A DNA stretch of 64,000 nt from Magnetaquicoccus sp039908525. GTDB taxonomy: Bacteria > Pseudomonadota > Magnetococcia > Magnetococcales > Magnetaquicoccaceae. A model generated the notes under the pieces. It was not told where the DNA came from, made no database searches, and saw nothing but the letters and a program-made list of their open reading frames with translations. The stretch lies in contig JAMOAY010000001.1 of the NCBI GenBank assembly GCA_039908525.1, forward strand, positions 310,001 through 374,000, written 5' to 3'. The position numbers and the translations under genes are program-made. Position 1 is the stretch's first letter, and each line of letters opens with the position of its first letter. Positions 52,921 through 61,006 of this stretch are shown here, piece after piece.

Positions 52921-54576
52921 CTACGATTTATGTAATTCCTCTACATTCAACAAGAAACAGGCTGAACCATCCGCCAGGACCGCCATGCCTGCCAGGATCG
53001 AAATGTTGGCAAAAAGGGTGTGCAGCGGCTTGATGACCAGATTGGCCGGTTCCTGGATGCCATCCACGGCCAGGGCAAACAGAAGCTCTTCCGATTGCAG
53101 GAGCACCACGTGCAGGGCGGGAAGGGCCTGAAGTTGGGCTACCGTCCGGGGTGACGGGGCCCCGCTGCCGGGTTTTGCCACCACATCGAGCAGAGAGACC
53201 AACGGAAACAGCCGATCGCGGACCCGGACCATGGGGCTTCGCATCTTGCCTTCCACGTGTGCAGCGATATCCCGGCCATACAGGGAGAGCAGTTCGATAA
53301 TATGTGCCTGCGGAATGGCATAGCTCTCCCGGCAGGCTGACACCAACAGTGCCGGGACGATGGCCATTGTCTGAGGGATCCGCAGATGGAACTGGCTGCC
53401 GGAACCCTGTTGACTGGTGATGGTGATGGTGCCGCCCAACTTGTCGACCGCTGCACGGACCACATCCAGACCGGTGCCACGACCGGATATCTTGCTGAGC
53501 TGTTTGGCCGTCGAAAAACCGGGGAGCAGAATCAGCCGCAGGATCTCAGCCTCCCCCATGGTCATGGCCTGCTCCGGGCTCATCAAGTGGGAGAGCATCG
53601 CCTTGCGCCGCACGGCTTCCACGTCGATGCCCCGGCCATCATCCTGGATTTCAAGATGGATCTGTCCATGTTTTTGTTCGGCAGAGAGTTTCAGGCGCCC
53701 GACGGGGGATTTGCCCTGGGCTGTACGTTCTCCGGGGCGTTCGATGCCGTGGTCGATGGCGTTGCGAATCAGATGTCCCAACACCTCTTTGATGGCGACC
53801 AGAACACCCCGGTCAACCTCCGTCTCTTCACCGGACAGTTCCAGAATCACCTTTTTCCTGGTCTCCACGGCCAGGTCCCGGACCAGTCGGTGGCAGTTGT
53901 CCCAGATCTGTCCGATGGGTTGCAGGCGATACTGGAGGATTACATGTTGCAGACCCTGGATCTGCTGACCCAGAGTTTCCAGGTCTTGTTCGATCCGGGA
54001 AGGGTGGCGTTGGATGGCATATTTCAACTGGTTGTATGCCGATCCCAGCTCCCCGATCTGATTCATGAGACCATCCAGGCGATCGATGGAGATGCGAATG
54101 GAGTCCATGCGGGTCTGCGGGGACTCTTTTTCATCGGGACGCGAACTGGGAGGTCCGTCGACTGGCGAGAGGGAGGGGTTCTCCTGCTCCAGCAGTGCCC
54201 CCAACAGAAGAACCTGCCCGGCAAAATCCGTCTGCCCCTCGTCACCGGTCTGCTCGATGGTGCGCAAGGTGGCACGCACCGTATCCACCACACCCAGCAA
54301 CGGGCCGCCGATCTGTGGTTCCATCCGCCGCTTTCCCTCCCGCAGCAGATCCAGCAACGATTCCGCCGTGTGGGTCAACTCTTCGAGGTGGACAAAGCCC
54401 AACATGCGGCAGTTGCCTTTGATCGTATGCATATCCCTGAAGACGGCGAGCAGCGACTCCCGGTCCGACGGATCCTGTTCCAACTGCAACAGACCCCGTT
54501 CCACCCGATCCAAAGCCTCACGATTTTCCGCGAGAAACTCCTGCAACAGCATCTTCTGGGTGGCTTCATCGAACAT
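52921..54576 (-). CDS. cheA: CheA-type histidine kinase (third)
   Basis: 551 aa from ATG 54576. HPt with His50 (MHTIKGNCRMLG). There is no P2 domain: a short Pro/Ser linker leads straight to the dimerisation helices (RISIDRLDGLMNQIGELGSAYNQLKYAIQ). The ATPase domain has HLIRNAIDHGIE, DDGRGID and SGRGTGLDVV. The CheW-like P5 (ESYAIPQAHIIELLSLYGRDIAAH, ELLFALAVDGIQEPANLVIKPL) ends the protein. Lack of P2 suggests direct phosphotransfer to nearby receivers, such as that of the hybrid kinase or the regulator at 60115. The neighbours are not a standard che operon. Confidence 0.9.
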   Translation of the reverse strand: MFDEATQKMLLQEFLAENREALDRVERGLLQLEQDPSDRESLLAVFRDMHTIKGNCRMLGFVHLEELTHTAESLLDLLREGKRRMEPQIGGPLLGVVDTVRATLRTIEQTGDEGQTDFAGQVLLLGALLEQENPSLSPVDGPPSSRPDEKESPQTRMDSIRISIDRLDGLMNQIGELGSAYNQLKYAIQRHPSRIEQDLETLGQQIQGLQHVILQYRLQPIGQIWDNCHRLVRDLAVETRKKVILELSGEETEVDRGVLVAIKEVLGHLIRNAIDHGIERPGERTAQGKSPVGRLKLSAEQKHGQIHLEIQDDGRGIDVEAVRRKAMLSHLMSPEQAMTMGEAEILRLILLPGFSTAKQLSKISGRGTGLDVVRAAVDKLGGTITITSQQGSGSQFHLRIPQTMAIVPALLVSACRESYAIPQAHIIELLSLYGRDIAAHVEGKMRSPMVRVRDRLFPLVSLLDVVAKPGSGAPSPRTVAQLQALPALHVVLLQSEELLFALAVDGIQEPANLVIKPLHTLFANISILAGMAVLADGSACFLLNVEELHKS

Positions 54577-54634
54577 GGTCGATCCATTCGTCGTGCTACG
54601 ATCCGCATCGTTACCCACATCTTTTCGCAACCGC

Positions 54635-54663
54635 AGGTCCAGGGGATCACCCCTCTGGACCCC
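54635..54663. repeat. Hairpin repeat, partial copy 8
   Basis: A single module (GGTCCAGGGGATCACCCCTCTGGACC, imperfect centre) between the third cheA and the small DUF1640-like gene. Confidence 0.6.
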
Positions 54664-54676
54664 ATATACCTTTCCG

Positions 54677-55030
54677 CTATTGCGCGGTGGGCGATGTCGG
54701 AACCGGCACAGATTGGCGCGTTTCTTGGCCAGGCGGCGGATAGTACAGATTCACGGGTGGAAACACCCGATTGATCGTGGCCATGCCACCCAGGATGACG
54801 ATGCCCGTGGCAATGACCCACTTGATCGTTTCCACCTTGGCCTTTTCAATCTCTTTTTCCAAGCGCAAAACATCACCCCTTGTCGCCAATGCATCCTTTT
54901 TCGACTCTTCCACCTGTCGCATGGCGATTGCAAACGCCTTGGCGTGGCCCTTTGCCTGTTCATCAGGCACACCGGCCGCCTTGAGTTGCTCCGTGAATTC
55001 CAGTGTGTCAAAGGTAACGGATAGACTCAT
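54677..55030 (-). CDS. Small DUF1640/CCDC90-like membrane protein
   Basis: 117 aa; GGAGGGAACC directly before the ATG. An N-terminal part (VTFDTLEFTEQLKAAGVPDEQAKGHAKAFAIAMRQV) is typical of DUF1640-like proteins. A short coiled coil, one transmembrane helix (WVIATGIVILGGMATINRVF) and a Pro-rich tail with LYYPPPGQETRQSVPVP follow. The second half matches the two proteins of the tandem duplication at 7672-8496. This copy appears complete and shows what they have lost. It starts 10 bases after the Hsp70-like gene, so it is probably co-transcribed. Confidence 0.75.
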   Translation of the reverse strand: MSLSVTFDTLEFTEQLKAAGVPDEQAKGHAKAFAIAMRQVEESKKDALATRGDVLRLEKEIEKAKVETIKWVIATGIVILGGMATINRVFPPVNLYYPPPGQETRQSVPVPTSPTAQ

Positions 55031-55040
55031 GGTTCCCTCC

Positions 55041-57983
55041 TCACGCCAAATCCACCTGCATGCGCACCGCCACCTCGGCAGGACGCAACATCACCTGCTC
55101 CAGGGAGTCCGCCAGACAGATGGCAACCGCTGTCGGGGCCACGGCCTGGACAAACAGGCGTTTTTTCTCCAGGCCGGGCTTGAAGGTGATGCTTTTCTCC
55201 CGCAGTTCCGGCGCACCCCGGGCCAGATCCCCGAAAACCGCACGCGGAGAGGTGGAATAGATCAGGGTGAAGGCCCGCCGGGTGGGGGTGCCCAGATCCC
55301 GCCACTCCCTGTAGGGATCGTTCTGCAACAACACCGGCAGGAAGCAGCCCGATTTCAAACGACCCACAAACAGACGGAACGGCGCGTCCTGGATGGTCTC
55401 GGCCATCGGCTGGCTGCCCGGCTTGGCCGCCGCGACACGCCGTTTGCTGGTGGTGTGCAGGGCCAGCAGGCTCTCGCCGGGGATCAATTTGAGCAGACCA
55501 ATGGCAACCCCGGTTTTGGCCGTGGGACGGTAGAGATTTTTGGGATCTCCCACCGGCGGCCGGTGCACCACGAACTGCACCCCCGCCGACGGCTCCAGCA
55601 TGGGCAGCGTCTTGCGAATGGTCGCCATGACGGGGTTCTCCACCGCCCCCCCCTCGGCCGCCCGCCAGCGATACATGTTTTGTTGCAACAACATGGCATA
55701 CAAGGCCTGGACCAGCAGCGCCCGACTGGCGTTGCCCGCCTGCAGGATGCGCACCTCCTGGGGAAACTCTCCCCGCCGGACAAAGGCCTGGTGCATGGCG
55801 ACAAAGAACTGGTAGATGCCCTTGCCCACCCGTTTGACCAGAAACTGATTGATCGCATTGCGGTCCACGGTCAAGGTGGCGGCAACTTTCTCTTTCTCCC
55901 GGTTCAGCAGATCCAGTTCGATGACCAGCGCATTGTCCGCCTCGGCAAAGCCGGAGACGCCGGGCTCCAGCGTAAACTCCAGATCGATGACCGACTGATG
56001 CAGGATATCGCCGACGATGTCGGTCTGCCGTCTTTTGCTCACAGAGCGGGCATGCGGGGGATCCGCAGCGGCGGGCCACTGGAAATTCTCCCACAGATGG
56101 CGCACCCTGGCCATCAACAGGGTGGTGTTGGCCTGGGCCGTGTGGGAGCGGTCGAGAAACATCTCGTAACCGGGAAACAGATCCGCCTCCGGCGGGGCGG
56201 TGAAGGAGATGCGCAGCTCGCGGCAGACATCCAGGTTGTGCACGAAGGTGAGAAAGGCGATGTGATGGACCAGATTCTCCCCCCCCAGGTAGGTGTCGCC
56301 GCTGGCCCCGAAATGTTCGATGACACGCTCGTACCCCTGCTCCTCCTCCTTGGGGGTCGGCAGGCGGTAGATGCCAAAGTCGAAATCGGTACTGCCCCCG
56401 CCAAAGTCGAAAACGGCGAAAGCGGTGCCCTGGGCTGTGGGCGGGATCTCCAGCTCATCCAGGGCACAGGCGGCATAGGCGGTGGGTTCGGAGGCCTCCT
56501 CCCGCACGGCAAAACGCTGCAAATGCGGCGAATCGATCAGAGACAGGGGCAGACTGCGCATCAACCCCCGGGCGAAAGAGGCCAGGATGCGCCGTTTGAC
56601 CTTCTTGGGGTAGGTGACGGGAAAGGTCATGTAATATTCCAGGAACAGCCCGTTGGAACGGCTGTTGATGAACAGACCCAGATAGTAGGCATACAGCTCG
56701 ATGGGGTCCAGCGGATCGGTCATCGAGACGGAGATGCGCTGGCCATGCACCGGCATCTGGGGTATGGCGATACCGATCTCCATGTCGGCCCCCGAACACT
56801 GATCGGTGATGCGCAACGAGGCGGGATGGCCATCCTCCAGCAACGGGCCCTGTTTGATGGAGGTCAGAATGCTGGCCGCAATGCGCTGGTCTGCCTCGTT
56901 TTGCCGATAACTGGCCAATGCGGTGTGGGAAAAATGGAAATCATCCCAGCGCACCATGGGACGGTAGGCCTCGGTGTTCCAGGCCGCCAGCAGGTTGGGC
57001 AGATTGATCAACTCCATGACGGTCGGATTCTGGTAATCCTCCGGGCGGGGTTTGCGAAAAAAATCGGTGATCCCGACCCGCAACAGGATGGTCTTGCCCT
57101 GCTCGCGGCAGGCCACCACGGTGGAACTGGTGCCGAAATCGATGGCCACGACCCCCTTGCGCAAGTCCCGCTCCGGGTTGCGCGCCTCCCACGGTTCCGG
57201 CAGCGGCACCATCAACCAATCTTTTCCCACAGGGGGCTTGGGTTGGTAGAGCTCCCACACCCCCTTGCGGGTATCCTGCAGATAGGCCTTCTCCAGGATC
57301 GGCAAGCGGGCACGCCGGTAATCCCCTTCCAGCAGGTACTGCTGCACCGCCTCCAGAGAGGGAGGGGTCGGATCGGGGCGCTGGCTGTTCACCTCCAGGG
57401 TCAGCTTGTAGAGCGCCGCCATCTTTTCCTGCACACCCGGGATTCCGGACGGGAACAGAACGTGCGCCACGATGAAGGCGAACAAGCCCCGCTGGGAGAT
57501 GCGGTGGATGGGGATCAGCATGCTCCCGTCGACCGGGTCGCCCGCCGCCTTGCGGGTGTGCAGCAGCCCCCCCCCCAGCGTAGTGATCTGCTCCACATGC
57601 TGGACATGATCCACCGCCGTCGCAAACAGGGGTCGGTTCTGAAACAGGGGATTGTCGGCAACCGACGGTTCGTCGCGAATCGATTGCAGCTCCTCGGTGG
57701 TGGGCACCTCCCAGTGGGTGAAGGTGTGCACGCTGAAACGGGAAAGCTGCGCGAAGAGATCCTTTTCGGTCACCTGCACACCCCGCAGCCACCAGATGCA
57801 GTTCAACTGGTTGTCGAAAACCAGTTCGGGGTACTGCACAAAGGAGACCAGCCGTCTGCACAACAGCAGCTCCATGATCTCCTGGCGCAGCAGGCGTTGT
57901 TCCCTCTCCAGCCCTGCATCGGCGGCGGCGGCGGCCGACGGCTGCAAATGGGTATGACGCACCCAGACTTTTCGTACTTTCAT
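55041..57983 (-). CDS. Large Hsp70-like (actin-fold ATPase) protein
   Basis: 980 aa from ATG 57983 (GGAGACGGG upstream). An N-terminal region of about 270 residues has no family I recognise. An Hsp70-type ATPase core follows: phosphate-1 loop VVAIDFGTSSTVVAC (about 281), MTFPVTYPKKVKRRI, phosphate-2 loop VFDFGGGSTDFDFG (about 526), HFGASGDTYLGGENL and the adenosine loop ILQAGNASRALLVQAL (about 750). The C-terminal 200 residues do not look like the DnaK substrate-binding domain. It is encoded with the DUF1640-like protein and near the third CheA. Partners and function are unknown. Large DnaK-like proteins of this sort are known in several phyla. Confidence 0.75.
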   Translation of the reverse strand: MKVRKVWVRHTHLQPSAAAAADAGLEREQRLLRQEIMELLLCRRLVSFVQYPELVFDNQLNCIWWLRGVQVTEKDLFAQLSRFSVHTFTHWEVPTTEELQSIRDEPSVADNPLFQNRPLFATAVDHVQHVEQITTLGGGLLHTRKAAGDPVDGSMLIPIHRISQRGLFAFIVAHVLFPSGIPGVQEKMAALYKLTLEVNSQRPDPTPPSLEAVQQYLLEGDYRRARLPILEKAYLQDTRKGVWELYQPKPPVGKDWLMVPLPEPWEARNPERDLRKGVVAIDFGTSSTVVACREQGKTILLRVGITDFFRKPRPEDYQNPTVMELINLPNLLAAWNTEAYRPMVRWDDFHFSHTALASYRQNEADQRIAASILTSIKQGPLLEDGHPASLRITDQCSGADMEIGIAIPQMPVHGQRISVSMTDPLDPIELYAYYLGLFINSRSNGLFLEYYMTFPVTYPKKVKRRILASFARGLMRSLPLSLIDSPHLQRFAVREEASEPTAYAACALDELEIPPTAQGTAFAVFDFGGGSTDFDFGIYRLPTPKEEEQGYERVIEHFGASGDTYLGGENLVHHIAFLTFVHNLDVCRELRISFTAPPEADLFPGYEMFLDRSHTAQANTTLLMARVRHLWENFQWPAAADPPHARSVSKRRQTDIVGDILHQSVIDLEFTLEPGVSGFAEADNALVIELDLLNREKEKVAATLTVDRNAINQFLVKRVGKGIYQFFVAMHQAFVRRGEFPQEVRILQAGNASRALLVQALYAMLLQQNMYRWRAAEGGAVENPVMATIRKTLPMLEPSAGVQFVVHRPPVGDPKNLYRPTAKTGVAIGLLKLIPGESLLALHTTSKRRVAAAKPGSQPMAETIQDAPFRLFVGRLKSGCFLPVLLQNDPYREWRDLGTPTRRAFTLIYSTSPRAVFGDLARGAPELREKSITFKPGLEKKRLFVQAVAPTAVAICLADSLEQVMLRPAEVAVRMQVDLA

Positions 57984-58268
57984 AGACCCGTCTCCGGTAA
58001 CAACGCACACAGCGAACGACAAGAAAACCAACCGATATTCGCCTGTCTCCCGCAGGAGGAGGAAGAGAAGGGCCAGTGTACTACATCAACGCCAGGGATT
58101 GAAGAGGAAACCGTGTATTCAAAAGGGTGGTTCACGCAGTCGGAGCGCCCCCCCCTGTTAAAATACAGGCTTTACTTTGCACGGGGTAACAGGGTAGAGT
58201 CTGCGTGACAGAAGGTTGCATTTACCCAAAAACCGTGTACCGGCCCGTTTGGCCGAGGAGAAACGAGG

Positions 58269-59981
58269 ATGACTACCCTGGATGCGGGCCCGGCCCCTAT
58301 TGTCCGGTTTCAGAAACAGAAAAACCTGTTGGAAAAGCTGGCCATCGTCAGCAAGGTGGGGTTTGCCCAGGTCACCGAGCAGATGGGTGTTTTCTCGGTC
58401 GGTTTTGCCTCGTCCGTCACCCAGGCATTTTCCGCCCAGGAGAGGTTGTCTCCCCAGGACAGTCACCTGGGCATCAAGCAGCTGCAGGAGGATTACCGGC
58501 GCATCGACCAGGAGACCAAGGCGGTGTTGCAGGGGATTGGCGAGCTGGTTTCCCAACAGGCCGGCATCCAGGAGCAGTTGCAGCAGCTGACGGCATGGGC
58601 GATGGATCTGGAGCAGGAGGCGCTGCTGCCCACCATGGCCGAGCAGGTGCGGGCGCAGATCGGCTGCGAGCTGGAACGACAGACCCTGGGGACCATCGTC
58701 GACAGCCTGCTCTCCCAGATCCGCACCCTGGTTCGCGAGATCATTCTCGCCACCCAGGAGTCCACCACCCTGCTGGGTGGCACCTCCCGCCGTCTGTCCG
58801 CCGATCTGGAGAGTTCCAAGCACCATTTCTCCATGCTCAAAACCCGCTCCACCGCCCTCATGAAACAGATGGCGGACCGGGTGCAGACCATGAGCCACTG
58901 CTGCAGCACCCTGGACGGACAGTCCGCTCAGGTCAACCGGGTTCTGTTCGAGATGATGCAGGAGATTCAGCTGGACGACATCACCGCCCAACGGCTCGAA
59001 CATGTGCACGCCACCCTGGACCGGGTCGTGCAGAGGGTCACCGCCGCCAAACTGAAAAATCCCGACAAGCGCTGGGTCGCCATCGCCAGCCGCATCGCCA
59101 TGGAGCAGGTGGAGGGTCTCAGCGCGGACCTGGTACAGGCCGTTCTCTCCCTGCAGCGGCAGCTGGCAGAGCTGGAGGCTGTGGCCATGGAACGGAAAAA
59201 GAGCATGGTGACCGCCCGCGAGGAGGCCATCCTCTTCAAGGAGGATATTGCCGACCTCTCCTTTCAACTGGGCGCCCTGCTGCGTCTGAGTCTCTTTGAC
59301 GACAACTTTTCCATGGAGCTGTTGCGCAATTTTTCCAAGACGGAGAACACCCTGTTCCAGACCAAACGGGCCTTCGACATGCTGGTGTTGACGGCCCACC
59401 GCCTGGAGCAGCTGCTGTCCACCCTGGAGTGCAAAAACAATCGCCGGGTGGAGAGTCTGTCGGAGACCATCCGCCAGCTGCTGACCCGCATCCAGACCGA
59501 AGGCGGGGAGCAAAGCCGTCGTCTGCTCGACATCACCGGCCAACTGCAGGATGTCGGCATGGGCTATTCGGAGAAGTCCACGCCCCGCATCATGCGGGTG
59601 ATCACCCTGCTGCGTCGCGTGCCGCTGCGGGCCCAGCAGATGGAGGCAGACCATGGGGATGTCTCGACCATCTTCACGGATATCATCGGCGAGACCCAGG
59701 CGATCATCGTCCAGATCCGGCTGTTGGTGGCCAACATGGATTTCCACGATCCCATCAAGAAGGGGACCGATCATGTGCTCCAACGTCTGGGCGAGCTGCT
59801 GCCGGAGATCGTGGGCGAGGCGGTGCTGCGCTCTCTGGAGGGGGATCTCTCCAGTCTGGCCAACGAATTTGCCGACCTGTCCAGTCTCTACACCATGGAA
59901 AGGGAGCGCAAGGCCCATGGGGCCGTGCTGGGTGAGGCCGGGGCTGCCGAGGAGGACGGAGATGGTTTTGAACTGTTCTGA
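58269..59981 (+). CDS. Cytoplasmic coiled-coil protein with CheZ-like motif and acidic ELF tail
   Basis: 570 aa; GAGGAGAAACGAGG before the ATG. No membrane segment; almost entirely helical. Around residues 225-250 it reads VLFEMMQEIQLDDITAQRLEHV. Asp237 and Gln241 have the spacing of the CheZ active site (DLTGQ in CheZ), in a similar helical context. A second weaker copy (MDFHDPIKKGTDHVLQRL) lies near 495. The C-terminus is acidic and ends GDGFELF, like the CheY-binding tail of CheZ. It is far longer than CheZ (about 214), so it could be a phosphatase or a receptor-like scaffold. A receiver gene and a PilZ gene follow on the same strand. Confidence 0.65.
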   Translation: MTTLDAGPAPIVRFQKQKNLLEKLAIVSKVGFAQVTEQMGVFSVGFASSVTQAFSAQERLSPQDSHLGIKQLQEDYRRIDQETKAVLQGIGELVSQQAGIQEQLQQLTAWAMDLEQEALLPTMAEQVRAQIGCELERQTLGTIVDSLLSQIRTLVREIILATQESTTLLGGTSRRLSADLESSKHHFSMLKTRSTALMKQMADRVQTMSHCCSTLDGQSAQVNRVLFEMMQEIQLDDITAQRLEHVHATLDRVVQRVTAAKLKNPDKRWVAIASRIAMEQVEGLSADLVQAVLSLQRQLAELEAVAMERKKSMVTAREEAILFKEDIADLSFQLGALLRLSLFDDNFSMELLRNFSKTENTLFQTKRAFDMLVLTAHRLEQLLSTLECKNNRRVESLSETIRQLLTRIQTEGGEQSRRLLDITGQLQDVGMGYSEKSTPRIMRVITLLRRVPLRAQQMEADHGDVSTIFTDIIGETQAIIVQIRLLVANMDFHDPIKKGTDHVLQRLGELLPEIVGEAVLRSLEGDLSSLANEFADLSSLYTMERERKAHGAVLGEAGAAEEDGDGFELF

Positions 59982-59996
59982 TCGTTTTTAACTATG

Positions 59997-60070
59997 ACGG
60001 GTCCAGGGGGATTATCCCCCTGGTGGGGTCCAGGGGCAAAGCCCCTGGTGGGGTTGGGGGCGAAGCCCCC
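59997..60070. repeat. Modular GC-rich hairpin repeat, copy 6
   Basis: A textbook three-module copy: CCAGGGGGATTATCCCCCTGG, CCAGGGGCAAAGCCCCTGG and TTGGGGGCGAAGCCCCC, each introduced by TGGGGT. It lies between the coiled-coil gene and a receiver gene on the same strand. Confidence 0.9.
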
Positions 60071-60114
60071 ATTGGTGGAGTGATCAAAGCCTCCTCCGAG
60101 GCGGAGAGATGGAA

Positions 60115-60537
60115 ATGCGCATACTGATTGTGGATGACGAACCCTTCAACAGGATGCTCCTGCAGCAGATCCTGAAGGAGGTGGGGGAGTGTGACCTGGC
60201 GGTGGACGGTCGGGAGGCGGTGGAGGCTTTCGTGATCGCCGACGAGGATGGTCTGCCCTATGACCTGGTGCTGTTGGACATCATGATGCCGGAGATGAAC
60301 GGCCAGGACGCCCTGAAAAGCATCCGCAGCTACGAGCGGGAGAAGGGCGTGGTCGGGGCCAAAGAGACGGCGATTTTCATGGTGACCGCCCTGGATACCG
60401 AAACCCAGGTCGTCGAGGCCTTTTTCAAGGGCCGCTGCACGGATTATATCACCAAACCGGTCAACAAGGATCGGTTGTTTGCCAAGCTACAAGAATATCA
60501 CCTGCTGGACGGCGTGGCGCCCCACCACGCAGGGTGA
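60115..60537 (+). CDS. Single-domain response regulator
   Basis: 140 aa from ATG 60115, which has GGAG at normal distance; the ATG at 60109 is too close to it. Receiver with ILIVDDEPFNRMLL, Asp in VLLDIMMPEMNG, the switch Thr in MVTALD and Lys in YITKPVNKDRL. About 12 residues longer than CheY between the Asp and Thr strands (SYEREKGVVGAKET). No output domain. Likely phosphorylated by the third CheA or by the hybrid kinase, and possibly dephosphorylated by the CheZ-like protein upstream. A PilZ gene follows after 24 bases. Confidence 0.9.
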   Translation: MRILIVDDEPFNRMLLQQILKEVGECDLAVDGREAVEAFVIADEDGLPYDLVLLDIMMPEMNGQDALKSIRSYEREKGVVGAKETAIFMVTALDTETQVVEAFFKGRCTDYITKPVNKDRLFAKLQEYHLLDGVAPHHAG

Positions 60538-60561
60538 GACCATAAGGACGAGGAAACAGGC

Positions 60562-60918
60562 ATGTCGAATCAAGGCTATCATCGCAACAAGGAGCGCTAC
60601 GCGCACAGCAAGATGTTGAAGCTGGAGTTTTCCGAAGAGCGATGTTTCTACGGAACCTCTCGGGATGTCTCCCTGAGTGGGCTGTTTTTTATCCCGGAAG
60701 AGTGGCCTGTGGAGGTGGCGGCCGGAGAAAGAGGCCATCTGCAGCTGACCTCCGGCGAGGAGACCCACCTTTTTTCCTGTCAGGTGGTGCGCAAGACGCT
60801 GGATGGCTTGGCCTTGCAGATCACCGATCATCCGGCCAAATTCGGCATGGCCATTTCGCACGATGTTTTTCACTCCCTGTTGACCCGGTTGCGGGAGAAG
60901 GACCGGGACAAGACGTGA
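60562..60918 (+). CDS. PilZ domain protein
   Basis: 118 aa; GAGGAAACAGG before the ATG. PilZ fold: NKERYAHSKMLKLEF, GTSRDVSLSGLFFIPEEW (the D-x-S-x-x-G motif), HLFSCQVVRKTLDGLALQI. In c-di-GMP-binding PilZ proteins an RxxxR motif precedes this. Here the first Arg is present (ERYAHS), but the second position is Ser with a Lys next to it, so binding is uncertain. Located between a receiver and an MCP gene, it may tie c-di-GMP or a protein partner to this sensory group. Confidence 0.8.
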   Translation: MSNQGYHRNKERYAHSKMLKLEFSEERCFYGTSRDVSLSGLFFIPEEWPVEVAAGERGHLQLTSGEETHLFSCQVVRKTLDGLALQITDHPAKFGMAISHDVFHSLLTRLREKDRDKT

Positions 60919-61006
60919 CGGGACCAGGATGGACTGCTGTGTGTTGTTTGGAAGGGCAGAACAGATATTCTCTTGGGCAGGTTGACCTATTTTCGGGAGG
61001 GAACGC

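Noticed and set aside
54771..58208. 1145-codon plus-strand open frame
   Set aside because: Antisense of the Hsp70-like gene and DUF1640-like gene. It has no recognisable domain and is Gly/Gln/His-rich like the other antisense frames.
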